Of a stretch of DNA of 64,000 bases, positions 8,809 through 16,221 are shown in pieces (positions within the stretch are counted from its first letter, which is position 1; every line of letters starts with the position of its first letter). The notes beneath the pieces are model-generated. The model saw only the letters and a program-made list of their open reading frames with translations. It was not told the DNA's origin and made no database searches. Source of the stretch: Maricaulis sp965657935 (lineage in GTDB: Bacteria > Pseudomonadota > Alphaproteobacteria > Caulobacterales > Maricaulaceae); the NCBI GenBank assembly GCA_965657935.1, contig CBFHQE010000001.1, positions 1-64,000 of the forward strand, in the 5' to 3' direction. Both the position numbers and the translations under genes were made by a program.

Positions 8809-9068
8809 TCCATCATTGTACGGAATAAAAAGTTTTCCACAAGTCCGGAATTTCGCAATTTCTACAATGAGTAAATATAGGTTCGGGTATTCTCCAAATT
8901 TTCAAACCGCAAAAAAGACGGTAAATACCTGTTGTCGTTTGCGTTCTGACGGACAATCGCGCCTCCAACCTGAGGCTGTGTTTGCCGGATCCTGTCGCGC
9001 GGAAAGTCTAATCTGTCGCCCGGTTTTCGGAAAAACAGGCCGGAATGTCGAAACGGGCCACCAGAATC
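8809..9068. other. AT-rich intergenic stretch without a gene
   Basis: No coding sequence is convincing here. The part from about 8810 to 8935 is clearly more AT-rich than its surroundings, with A- and T-runs (AATAAAAAGTTTTCC, CCAAATTTTC). It presumably holds the promoter of the small membrane protein that reads leftward from 8808. The right-hand part is unremarkable and leads into the ahpD terminator. Confidence 0.4.
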
Positions 9069-9096
9069 AAAAAAGCCCGGCTGCGAACAACCGGGC
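9069..9096 (-). terminator. Intrinsic terminator of ahpD
   Basis: On the minus strand GCCCGG, a 10-base loop and CCGGGC are followed by six T. It lies 33 bases beyond the ahpD stop codon. Confidence 0.75.
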
Positions 9097-9128
9097 CTTG
9101 GTGGCGCAAGCCGGGGCGAAGACCCTGA

Positions 9129-9653
9129 TCAGGCTGCCTCAGCGCGCAGAACGCTCGCGATCGCGTTGACGACCGCACCGATACGAACAGATGCCTGAAT
9201 CTGCGTTGTTGTCAGTCCGTGCTTTCGAAGCTCGGCTTCATGCGCGTCCATGCACATGCCACAGCCATTGATCGCCGAAACGGCCATGGACCAGAGTTCA
9301 AAACTGGTCTTTTCAACGCCGGGGGCGCCAATCACATTCATCCGAAGCTTGGCCGGCAGTGTGCCGTAATCCTTGTTCGAGGCCAGGTGCACAAAGCGAT
9401 AATAGACATTATTCATGCCCATGACTGCCGCTGCGGCCTTGGCCGCGGTCAGAGCCTCGGGGGACAGAACGGCTTCAGCTTCCGCTCGGATCGCGGCGAG
9501 CGTCTGTGGCTCGCCGACCGCCTGCGCTGAGGCAAGGAAGCTTCCCCATTTCTGCTCGTCATCCAGCACCGTCTCGCGGGCAAGAGAGGACAGGTTCAGC
9601 TTCAGATCCTTGGCGTAATCCGGAAGCGTGTTCTTGAGTTCATCGATGGACAT
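9129..9653 (-). CDS. ahpD: Alkyl hydroperoxide reductase AhpD (carboxymuconolactone decarboxylase family)
   Basis: Peroxidase or disulfide reductase partner of AhpC, 174 residues, starting MSIDELKNTLPDYAKDLKLN. The redox centre is CGMC (Cys131, Cys134) followed by DAHEAELRKHG, as in mycobacterial AhpD. The frame opens at 9665, but the start at 9653 matches the family's N-terminus. It lies downstream of ahpC on the same strand, each with its own terminator, so the two probably share the OxyR response but may be separately transcribed. In AhpD-containing bacteria this protein relays electrons to AhpC in place of AhpF. Confidence 0.93.
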   Translation of the reverse strand: MSIDELKNTLPDYAKDLKLNLSSLARETVLDDEQKWGSFLASAQAVGEPQTLAAIRAEAEAVLSPEALTAAKAAAAVMGMNNVYYRFVHLASNKDYGTLPAKLRMNVIGAPGVEKTSFELWSMAVSAINGCGMCMDAHEAELRKHGLTTTQIQASVRIGAVVNAIASVLRAEAA

Positions 9654-9695
9654 CCAGATCTCCAATTACGAATGCGTGTCAATTTCAATGATGAT

Positions 9696-9747
9696 AAAAA
9701 ATTCGCCCCGGACTCGGTTCTAGACAGGGACAGGCCGAGCCCGGGGC
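9696..9747 (-). terminator. Intrinsic terminator between ahpC and ahpD
   Basis: On the minus strand GCCCCGGGCTCGG pairs with CCGAGTCCGGGGC (13 base pairs, one G-T), with a 17-base loop, then GAATTTTTT. It begins 43 bases after the ahpC stop and should end most ahpC transcripts before ahpD. Confidence 0.75.
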
Positions 9748-9790
9748 AATGGCTGATCCGACATGCGGGGCGGACCAACCGGAGGACAGT

Positions 9791-10336
9791 TTAAAGCGTC
9801 TCACCACCCATCGGGCGGTTACAAGGGCACAGCTCATCGGTCTGCAAGGCGTCGAGAACACGCAGCGTGTCTTCCGGATTACGACCAACATTCAGATTGG
9901 TGACGTAAACGTGCTGGATGACATTGTGCGGGTCGACGACAAAAGTCGCACGATAAGCGACACCTTCTTCAGAGCGCACGCCCAGGGAATCGATAAGCGA
10001 GCCGGTCGTGTCAGCGAACTGCCACATGCCCAGCTTGTCGAGGTCAGCATGCTCGCGGCGCCAAGCCAGCTTGCAGAACTCGTTGTCCGAAGAGCCGCCC
10101 ATGACCACTGCATCGCGGTCCGCAAACTCGGATTCCAGATTGGCGAAGGCCACGATCTCGGTCGGGCAGACGAAGGTAAAATCTTTCGGGTAGAAGAAGA
10201 TCACCTTCCACTTGCCCTCAAAGCTGTCCTGCGTGATCGGTTCAAAGGCGGACTCGCCGTTTTCCTCGTGCGCATTGAAGCCCGGCTTGACGCCAACAAT
10301 TTCAAAATCAGGAAGTTTTTCGCCAATGCCCAGCAT
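9791..10336 (-). CDS. ahpC: Peroxiredoxin AhpC
   Basis: Typical 2-Cys peroxiredoxin of 181 residues that reduces hydrogen peroxide and organic hydroperoxides. The peroxidatic Cys57 lies in DFTFVCPTEI, and the resolving cysteine lies in the C-terminal DELCPCNRP (Cys170 or Cys172). The start MLGIGEKLPDFEIVGVKPG fits the AhpC/actinobacterial-type subfamily that pairs with AhpD. It is transcribed divergently from oxyR, with a 126-base shared region containing an OxyR-like box, and ahpD follows downstream. Peroxide induction through OxyR is therefore likely. Confidence 0.95.
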   Translation of the reverse strand: MLGIGEKLPDFEIVGVKPGFNAHEENGESAFEPITQDSFEGKWKVIFFYPKDFTFVCPTEIVAFANLESEFADRDAVVMGGSSDNEFCKLAWRREHADLDKLGMWQFADTTGSLIDSLGVRSEEGVAYRATFVVDPHNVIQHVYVTNLNVGRNPEDTLRVLDALQTDELCPCNRPMGGETL

Positions 10337-10358
10337 GCTTTTCTCCAGCTATAACAAT

Positions 10359-10380
10359 GAGCCCGAGCGGGCTCTTTTCT
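10359..10380 (+). promoter_or_regulatory. Hairpin with T-tract in the ahpC leader, antisense orientation
   Basis: GAGCCC, GAGC loop and GGGCTC are followed by TTTTCT on the plus strand. It sits 23 bases upstream of the ahpC start, so it lies inside the ahpC 5' leader but has terminator polarity on the opposite strand. It could stop antisense transcription leaving the oxyR side or act as a leader stem-loop. Confidence 0.4.
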
Positions 10381-10444
10381 ATTTGATGGCGCGGTTATGC
10401 CCGACGGAATTTCACAAATCCAATGGATTGTTTTTTGGATTGTC

Positions 10445-10459
10445 ATAGGGAATATCTAT
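10445..10459. promoter_or_regulatory. OxyR-like binding box between ahpC and oxyR
   Basis: ATAG-N7-CTAT (ATAGGGAATATCTAT) lies 3 bases before the oxyR start. The E. coli OxyR consensus uses two such ATAG-N7-CTAT units separated by 7 bases. Only one good unit is visible; the expected neighbour at 10423-10437 is degenerate. The position overlapping the oxyR translation start suggests autorepression, with ahpC activated from the same region. Confidence 0.5.
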
Positions 10460-10462
10460 GGG

Positions 10463-11368
10463 ATGACGATTCTTCCCACACTCCGCCAGCTGCAGTTCCT
10501 GATCGCTCTCGCCGAACACGGCAGCTTCTCGCGTGCCGCGGAAACCTGCCACGTGACCCAGCCAACACTCAGCGCGGCCATCAAGGAACTCGAGAGCATT
10601 CTGGGGACAGTTCTGGTGGAACGAGGCGCGCGGGGCGCCGCACTGACCCCCGCAGGCAGCGCGGTACTGGATCGGGCCCGAACCGTAATGACCGAGGCCG
10701 AAGACCTCGTGACGGCGGCGCAGGCGGCAGGTGAGCCGCTGACGGGCAGCTTCAAGCTCGGCGTCATCCCAACAATCGCACCGTTTCTCTTGCCGCGTGT
10801 GCTTCCAGCGCTGCGACACGCCTATCCCAATCTTGAGCTCTTCCTGCGCGAGGACCTGACCACACGTCTCTATGACGGCCTGCGCGAACGTCGCCTGGAC
10901 GCAGCTCTGGTCGCGCTGCCCTTTGACGCGCCGGGCATCGATACCCACGCCATCTCCTCTGACGAATTCCTGTTCGCCAGCAGCCAGGATCATCCGCTCG
11001 CCAAGAAGGGCAAGCTCAAGGCATCCGATCTAAAGGGTGAGCCCTTGCTGCTGCTAGAGGATGGACATTGTCTGCGAGACCACGCCCTGGCCGCCTGCAG
11101 CGCAGGTGAGGCCCGAAGCGATTTTGCAGCAACCAGCCTTCACACACTGGTCCAGATGGTGCGATCCGGCATGGGTTCGACCCTGCTGCCGCGCATGGCG
11201 GTCGAAGCCGGTCTGGTTGAGCGCATGGGCCTGAATGTACAATCCTTCTACCCGCCAGTTGCAGGTCGCGAAATAGGTGTCGCCTGGAGACGTGGCAGCG
11301 CGCGCGCGGACGAGGCCGTGAAGATCGCCGATGCGATCAGGAACGAACTGACCAGCTCGCCGGAATAG
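10463..11368 (+). CDS. oxyR: Hydrogen-peroxide-inducible transcriptional activator OxyR (LysR family)
   Basis: LysR-type regulator of 301 residues. The N-terminal winged helix has SFSRAAETCHVTQPTLSAAI; the C-terminal effector domain carries the OxyR signature EDGHCLRDHALAAC, with Cys203 and Cys212 corresponding to the disulfide pair Cys199/Cys208 of E. coli OxyR. The following ATSLHTLVQMVRSGMG also matches. The frame is open from 10397, but the ATG at 10463 gives the standard N-terminus (MTILPTLRQLQFL). Divergent ahpC is the obvious target. Its last 32 bases overlap the 3' end of the receiver gene on the other strand. Confidence 0.95.
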   Translation: MTILPTLRQLQFLIALAEHGSFSRAAETCHVTQPTLSAAIKELESILGTVLVERGARGAALTPAGSAVLDRARTVMTEAEDLVTAAQAAGEPLTGSFKLGVIPTIAPFLLPRVLPALRHAYPNLELFLREDLTTRLYDGLRERRLDAALVALPFDAPGIDTHAISSDEFLFASSQDHPLAKKGKLKASDLKGEPLLLLEDGHCLRDHALAACSAGEARSDFAATSLHTLVQMVRSGMGSTLLPRMAVEAGLVERMGLNVQSFYPPVAGREIGVAWRRGSARADEAVKIADAIRNELTSSPE

Positions 11369-11732
11369 GCCGGTCGTCGAAGACGGCGGCAAGCACTTCG
11401 GGCTTGATCAGATCCAGCTTGTCGACGGGGCCTCCCACGGAAAACGGATACTCGCCGATTTCCAGACCAGGATCATGCGCCGTCATCAGCACAACACGGT
11501 TGGAGAAACCCGCCTCTGCCAACAGGGGCAAGGTTTCGGAATAATCGTTGTGAGGCGGTATCCTGCGGTCCAGCAAGACAAGCGAGAAGGCGTTGATATC
11601 AGCGTCGAGGAAATCCTCGATGCGCGTGAACCCCCTAAGCTCGGCGTTTGCGTAGACCTCGCTGGCGATCTCGGAGAGCAAGACGAGTTCGACCGGATCA
11701 TCATCTACGACGGCAATGGAAAGTTTGCTCAC
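11337..11732 (-). CDS. Stand-alone response-regulator receiver protein
   Basis: Single receiver domain of 131 residues with no output domain. Acidic pocket DDD (10-12), phospho-acceptor Asp55 in LVLLDRRIPP, and conserved Thr in LMTAHD are present; the lysine position appears as VDK in GGPVDKLDLI. Such proteins act by phosphotransfer or protein contact. It starts 4 bases after a second receiver gene on the same strand, so the two are probably one operon. Its 3' end overlaps oxyR by 32 bases in convergent orientation. No kinase or phosphotransferase gene is adjacent. Confidence 0.8.
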   Translation of the reverse strand: MSKLSIAVVDDDPVELVLLSEIASEVYANAELRGFTRIEDFLDADINAFSLVLLDRRIPPHNDYSETLPLLAEAGFSNRVVLMTAHDPGLEIGEYPFSVGGPVDKLDLIKPEVLAAVFDDRPIPASWSVRS

Positions 11733-11736
11733 GACT

Positions 11737-12108
11737 TCAGACTCGCTCGACTGGCTGCAGGTGCAGCTTAAGCCCGTCGATCAGCTTGTCGAGGTCCACG
11801 GGCTTGGTAAAGCACACGTCAGCACCGAGACGTATCATCTCTTCCTGCGTCGCCGCTGAAGCATCAGCCGTTACCGCGAAAACTGGCACTTTCGGGCCAA
11901 CGCCCGCCTCGCCACGTATCTGGCGAATTACATCATCGCCTGAAACGCCCGGCATATGCAGATCGACAAGCAGGGCGTCGAAATGCCCGTCCCGCCATTT
12001 CGCCAGGGCCTCTTCGCCATCCGCAGCGCAAACCGGCGTACAACCCTGCTCCCACAGCGCCTCGATAAAGACGTTTCGATTATGCTCGACATCCTCTGCG
12101 ATGAGAAT
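11737..12108 (-). CDS. Second stand-alone receiver protein with probable ATT start
   Basis: A complete receiver domain of 123 residues: ILIAEDVEHNRN with the acidic pocket, Asp49 in LLVDLHMPG, Thr80 in FAVTAD, Lys102 in FTKPVD. No ATG, GTG or TTG occurs in frame between the upstream TGA (12217-12219) and the domain; the first ATG (11955) would delete half the fold. An ATT at 12108-12106 lies just after GAGGGTGTCAGC, a credible ribosome-binding site, and gives an exact receiver length. Alternatively this is the orphaned receiver of a lost hybrid kinase, since PDLEGVSILIAED resembles a hybrid-kinase linker. Confidence 0.6.
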   Translation of the reverse strand: MLIAEDVEHNRNVFIEALWEQGCTPVCAADGEEALAKWRDGHFDALLVDLHMPGVSGDDVIRQIRGEAGVGPKVPVFAVTADASAATQEEMIRLGADVCFTKPVDLDKLIDGLKLHLQPVERV

Positions 12109-12222
12109 GCTGACACCCTCAAGATCAGGCCGGACACCCTTACGGCTTGCAGTCTCGTCTTCAGTCGTAACGGTTTCACAATCTGCGACACTACGGCACT
12201 TGAACTCGGCACCACTTCAGTA

Positions 12223-12242
12223 TTTTCTGTTTCTACAGAAAA
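12223..12242. promoter_or_regulatory. Perfect inverted repeat upstream of the GbsR-type regulator, probable operator
   Basis: TTTTCTGT and ACAGAAAA are exact complements separated by TTCT, ending 14 bases before the ATG at 12256. No T-run follows, so it is not a terminator. Its place suggests an autoregulatory operator for the winged-helix protein, possibly also controlling the divergent receiver genes. A TTGAAC at 12200 could be a -35 element. Confidence 0.5.
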
Positions 12243-12255
12243 GGCGTTAAACCTA

Positions 12256-12780
12256 ATGAAACTCTCGGCTCCCATGCAGAAATTCGTCGTCCACTGGGGC
12301 GAAATGGGGGCTCGTTGGGGCGTCAATCGCTCCATCGCTCAGATCCACGCCCTGCTCTATCTTGCCGACGAGCCGCTGCACGCAGAAGAAATCACGGACA
12401 TCCTTCAGATTGCCCGCTCAAATGTCTCCAACTCCCTGAAAGAGTTACAGGCTTTTGGCCTCGTGTCACTGGAGCACAAACTCGGTGACCGACGCGATCA
12501 TTTCGTCGCCACTCACGAGCCCTGGGACATGCTGATGGCGATCGCGGATGCGCGGAAAAAGCGCGAGATCGATCCGACCATCGCCATTCTGAAAGAGTGT
12601 GCAGCCTATGCCGAAGCCGACCCTGAAACGCCAAAAGTCGCGGCAGAGCGGCTCAAGCGCATGGAAGAATTCGTCGGCAATGTCACCGATTGGTACGGTC
12701 AGATGCGCGATATTCCTCAAGGCACACTGATCAAGCTGATGAAGCTGGGTACACGAATCGCCAAGTTCGTAGGAGGTTGA
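12256..12780 (+). CDS. GbsR/MarR-family transcriptional regulator
   Basis: Winged-helix protein of 174 residues. The N-terminal MQKFVVHWGEMGARWGVNRSIAQIHALLYL and the DNA-binding part ADEPLHAEEITDILQIARSNVSNSLKELQAFGLV are typical of the GbsR subfamily, whose best-known member represses glycine-betaine synthesis genes. The C-terminal half is helical and probably dimerises. The frame is open from 11956, but the ATG at 12256 gives the family start. An inverted repeat lies just upstream. The 3' end is 10 bases from the convergent arsC-like gene. Ligand unknown. Confidence 0.8.
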   Translation: MKLSAPMQKFVVHWGEMGARWGVNRSIAQIHALLYLADEPLHAEEITDILQIARSNVSNSLKELQAFGLVSLEHKLGDRRDHFVATHEPWDMLMAIADARKKREIDPTIAILKECAAYAEADPETPKVAAERLKRMEEFVGNVTDWYGQMRDIPQGTLIKLMKLGTRIAKFVGG

Positions 12781-12790
12781 GGCTGGCGCT

Positions 12791-13144
12791 CTAGAAAAGC
12801 TCCAGAACCTGTTCCGGTGGACGACCGATCATGGCCTTGTCGCCATGGATGACGACCGGGCGTTCGATGAGCCTCGGATACTTGGTCATCGCGTCAAGCA
12901 GGACTTCCTCGTCCTCGATCGCCTTCAGCCCCAGCTCACGATAGTCGGCTTCATTCTTGCGCAGCCATTCATGCGCAGAGGTGAAACCCAACTTGGCCAT
13001 GACATCCTTCAGCTCAGCGACACTCGGCATGTCATCCATGTATTCGCGTACGCTGAGCTCACCACCGCGCGCTTCCAAAAGAGCGAGGGTCTGGCGCGAC
13101 TTGGAACAGCGCGGATTATGCCAGATGGTCGTGGAATCGGTCAT
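12791..13144 (-). CDS. arsC: ArsC-type arsenate reductase (glutaredoxin family)
   Basis: Thioredoxin-fold protein of 117 residues. The active-site loop is HNPRCSKSR (Cys13), and the C-terminal half shows the family's ERPVVI and IGRPPEQVLELF. Enzymes of this type reduce arsenate with glutathione and glutaredoxin; many chromosomal homologues (YfgD/Spx-like) have no proven arsenate role. No arsR, arsB or acr3 gene is nearby, so the label describes the family and not a resistance operon. A 10-base palindrome CCGTTAACGG at 13175-13184 lies in its upstream region. Confidence 0.88.
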   Translation of the reverse strand: MTDSTTIWHNPRCSKSRQTLALLEARGGELSVREYMDDMPSVAELKDVMAKLGFTSAHEWLRKNEADYRELGLKAIEDEEVLLDAMTKYPRLIERPVVIHGDKAMIGRPPEQVLELF

Positions 13145-13229
13145 TCTTCTTCCTTTATCTGATGCCGATCAAAGCCGTTAACGGGGGTGGTGATCAAGCT
13201 CGGGGCTGCAACTTCTTTTCTGACGCCCC

Positions 13230-14078
13230 TCAGGCGTCATTGTCTCCACCCATCGCCAGCAATGATCTCGCCGCATCCAGATGCAAGCGTTCGATCATGT
13301 CTCCATTGAGGGAAATCACGCCTTTGCCGGCATTCTCCGGCGCAGCAAAGGCTGCGACCACCCTGGCTGCATATTCCAGTTCATCCGGGGACGGACCGAA
13401 ATAGAGATGTGCCAGGTCGACCTGGTTTGGATGGATCAGGGACTTGCCGTCAAAGCCCAGAATGTGGCCCTGCTCGGCCTCCGAACGAAAACCCTTCGGG
13501 TCGAGAAAATGGTTATAAACGCCGTCGAGCGAATAGAGACCGTGCGCGCGGGCGGCGCAAACCATCTGGGCCAGATGCGGCACCAGAGCCATACGTCCCT
13601 GTTCCGGCCTGCATTTCAGATCCTTGCAGAGGTCATTTGTCCCGGCGATCAAGCCTGCCAGACCCGTTCCGGTCGCCGCCGCTATGGACGCGACACCCAG
13701 AACGCTCTTCGGGGTTTCAATCATCGCCCAGATCGGCACAGAAGATCCGTGGGCATTAAGCGCTGCTCTCACCTCATGCAGGTCTCCGACCTGCTCGATC
13801 TTGGGGAGGACGACAGCATCAGCGCGCGCGGCGACCGCAAAGTCTGCCTGGGCCCAATCCGTGTCCAGTGCGTTGACCCGAATGGCCCGCACGGCTCCGG
13901 CGCCGCTCCAGATCTGCAAGGCGGTCTCTGCGGACTTGCGCGCATCTTCCTTCTCGCCAGGGCCGACTGCGTCCTCAAGGTCCAGGATCAGCATATCAGC
14001 GCCCAGATAAGTCGCTTTCTGGATCGCGCGGGGCTTGGAAGCAGGCACGAAAAGCGCCGAACGGATTAATCGTCTCAT
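13230..14078 (-). CDS. HpcH/HpaI aldolase, citrate lyase beta-subunit-like (CitE-like)
   Basis: Beta/alpha-barrel lyase of 282 residues starting MRRLIRSALFVPAS. The CitE signature is clear: ADMLILDLEDAVGPGEK, an Arg/Asn pair in IRVNALDT, the acidic metal ligand in WAMIETPKSVL, and GFDGKSLIHPNQV. Homologues cleave citryl-, malyl- or methylmalyl-CoA; without citD/citF neighbours a CoA-thioester lyase such as malyl-CoA or citramalyl-CoA lyase is more likely than citrate lyase. An ATG three codons upstream (14087) is an alternative start. A TGACGCC/GGCGTCA hairpin overlaps the stop codon. Confidence 0.85.
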   Translation of the reverse strand: MRRLIRSALFVPASKPRAIQKATYLGADMLILDLEDAVGPGEKEDARKSAETALQIWSGAGAVRAIRVNALDTDWAQADFAVAARADAVVLPKIEQVGDLHEVRAALNAHGSSVPIWAMIETPKSVLGVASIAAATGTGLAGLIAGTNDLCKDLKCRPEQGRMALVPHLAQMVCAARAHGLYSLDGVYNHFLDPKGFRSEAEQGHILGFDGKSLIHPNQVDLAHLYFGPSPDELEYAARVVAAFAAPENAGKGVISLNGDMIERLHLDAARSLLAMGGDNDA

Positions 14079-14122
14079 GAAGGGCATTCCGAATAGGGAA
14101 GAAGCGATATAGCATAATTTTC

Positions 14123-14983
14123 ATGCCGATGGCTCTTTTGCTAACCTCACACGTTTCCGCCTCGATGGTGGGCGGAGCAAATTCCCGTTTCGTGCTCAAT
14201 GCAGCGGGCATTGACAGCATGCTTGTGCCGACCGTCCTGTTTGGGCGTCACCCCGGCTGGGGCGAGCCGGGCGGGGGTCCCATTGAACAGGACATGTTCC
14301 AGAACGTGCTGTCCGGAATTGCAGACAACGGCATGCTGTCTCTCACCGACATTGTCCTGACCGGGTACTTCGCGGATGTCGGTCAGATTTTCGACAGCGG
14401 CGCCGTGATCGACGTTGTTCGCAACAGTCCGCGCCACCACAACGGCCTGCACGCCTACGCAAAGAAGCCGCTGGTTATCGTGGATCCAGTCATGGGCGAC
14501 ACTCCGGGCGGGCTTTATGTGTCGAACGCCATTGCCGCCGCAATTATCGACCAGCTGGTCTCGCGTGCCGACCTGATCACACCGAATGTCTTTGAGCTCG
14601 GGCGGATCACTCGCCGCACCCTGGCGGATACACCCACCATGTTACGCGCGGCGCGGTCACTGAATTGTCCTGCCCTGGTCAGTTCCGTGCCCTGCGGCGG
14701 ACAGATTGGTGTCATGTATGCCGACAAGGACGAAGCCTGGCTGGTCCAGCATGACCGGTTCCCGGACGTGCCCAAGGGAACAGGCGACCTGCTGACCGCG
14801 GCCTTCACAGCGGCGCTCATCGATAAAAAGCCAGCACGGCAGGCGCTCGAAGACGCCGTCTCAGTCACCGCCTCGATCATCGCTCGCACCCGCGAGTGGA
14901 ACGCACCGGAACTTCCACTGGTTGCGGGCCGCACCGAACTCGCGGAACCGCATATCAGGCTGAACGCGATTTCACTCGAGTGA
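14123..14983 (+). CDS. pdxY: Pyridoxal kinase PdxY/PdxK
   Basis: Ribokinase-fold kinase of 286 residues phosphorylating pyridoxal to pyridoxal 5'-phosphate in the B6 salvage pathway. Visible features are SMVGGANSRFVLNAAGID near the N-terminus, the DPVMGDTPGGLYV segment, TPNVFELGRI, and the anion-hole and catalytic motif PKGTGDLLTAAF. Length is that of E. coli PdxY. It stands between a divergent CitE-like gene and a co-directional esterase gene. PdxY and PdxK cannot be separated with certainty by eye. Confidence 0.9.
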   Translation: MPMALLLTSHVSASMVGGANSRFVLNAAGIDSMLVPTVLFGRHPGWGEPGGGPIEQDMFQNVLSGIADNGMLSLTDIVLTGYFADVGQIFDSGAVIDVVRNSPRHHNGLHAYAKKPLVIVDPVMGDTPGGLYVSNAIAAAIIDQLVSRADLITPNVFELGRITRRTLADTPTMLRAARSLNCPALVSSVPCGGQIGVMYADKDEAWLVQHDRFPDVPKGTGDLLTAAFTAALIDKKPARQALEDAVSVTASIIARTREWNAPELPLVAGRTELAEPHIRLNAISLE

Positions 14984-15033
14984 ATGCTGCGTCCCGCTTG
15001 ATCCAGAATAGCGGAACAGGTTAGCCACTGGGC

Positions 15034-16173
15034 ATGACAAACACGACGCTTCCCGATGTACACGGCCATGTCGCGCCCGGTTTCGAACATGTGCGCGATG
15101 TCTTTGCTGACAATTGGCGCCAGTATGATGAAATTGGTGCCGGATTCGCCCTGCGCATTGATGGCGAGCGGGTAATCGACATTCATGGCGGCTGGGCGGA
15201 CCGCAAGAAGACTGCATCCTGGACCGCCAAGACGCTGGTTCCGGTCTATTCGACTGGCAAAGCCATCGCCGCCCTGGTCATGGCCAAGCTGGTAGACCGG
15301 GGCCTGCTGAACTACGACGCGCCGGTCGCTGACTACTGGCCGGAATTCGCAGCAGGCGGAAAATCGCGGGTTACAGTCGCCCGGGCGCTCTCGCACCAGG
15401 CAGGCCTTTCCGGCATCGCCGAACCGATGGACGCCGGCGACTGGTTTGACGCCGCCCTGATCGAGGACAAGCTGGCTCGCCAGGTCCCGCTATGGCCGCT
15501 GGGCGAAGGCTCGGGCTATCACCCTGTTACCTACGGGTTTATCGCCGATGCCCTGGCGCGCCGGACGGATGGCCGCTCGATCGGCGCCATCCTGCGTGAG
15601 GAGATCTGCGGCCCCAAGGGCATCGATTTCCATGTGGGTCTGCCGGAAAGCGAGCATGCACGGACCGCGGAACACGCCATGCCGCGCCAGATGCCCGATC
15701 TCGGTGAGGTCAATCCGGTGCGGGAACTGGCCTTCCTCAAAGCCTGGTCCTCACCTGGCCGACGAGGCGCCAAGGAATGGCGCATGGCCGAGTTCCCGGC
15801 GGCGAATGCACATGCCACGGCTGGCGCCCTGACGCGTCTGATGAGCATTTACGCGCTGGATGGCAAACTCGATGGCTATCGTTTCCTTTCCGAGGGCACG
15901 CTGGAGGCGCTTGTCGAGGAGCGCGTTGCCGGACAGGACAAGGTCCTGCCCTTCGATCTGTCCTGGGGCGCTGGTGTGATGCGCAATTCGCATGCCCAGC
16001 TCTACGGGCCCGTTGCCGAGACAGTCGGTCATTCCGGGTGGGGTGGGTCCTGCGCCTTTGCAGATCCAGTCAACCGCCTGTCCGGCGCCTATGTCATGAA
16101 CCGCCAGCAGCATTTCCTGGCAGGAGATCCGCGGCCCATGCGCCTGATCGAAGCGGTTTACAGCTGCCTCTAG
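15034..16173 (+). CDS. EstB-like serine esterase, class C beta-lactamase fold
   Basis: Cytoplasmic-looking (no signal peptide) hydrolase of 379 residues. Motif 1 is STGK (Ser73, Lys76), Tyr lies in YHPVTYG, and the third motif region is VGHSGWGGSCAF. HQAGL following the serine motif by ~60 residues is typical of the beta-lactamase-related esterases (family VIII), which hydrolyse short-chain esters. It follows pdxY by 50 bases on the same strand but has no functional link to it that I can see. Confidence 0.88.
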   Translation: MTNTTLPDVHGHVAPGFEHVRDVFADNWRQYDEIGAGFALRIDGERVIDIHGGWADRKKTASWTAKTLVPVYSTGKAIAALVMAKLVDRGLLNYDAPVADYWPEFAAGGKSRVTVARALSHQAGLSGIAEPMDAGDWFDAALIEDKLARQVPLWPLGEGSGYHPVTYGFIADALARRTDGRSIGAILREEICGPKGIDFHVGLPESEHARTAEHAMPRQMPDLGEVNPVRELAFLKAWSSPGRRGAKEWRMAEFPAANAHATAGALTRLMSIYALDGKLDGYRFLSEGTLEALVEERVAGQDKVLPFDLSWGAGVMRNSHAQLYGPVAETVGHSGWGGSCAFADPVNRLSGAYVMNRQQHFLAGDPRPMRLIEAVYSCL

Positions 16174-16221
16174 GCGCGACCCCGCAATTTCAGCTGGTAG
16201 ATTTTGAGCTTGATGCCGGCG

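Noticed and set aside
8833..8841. DnaA-box-like TTTTCCACA (also at 16734-16742) in AT-rich gaps
   Set aside because: Single mismatched copies, no cluster and no dnaA, hemE or parAB genes nearby; not evidence for an origin.
12791..13144. Arsenic-resistance operon
   Set aside because: Only a lone arsC-family gene; no regulator or efflux gene beside it.
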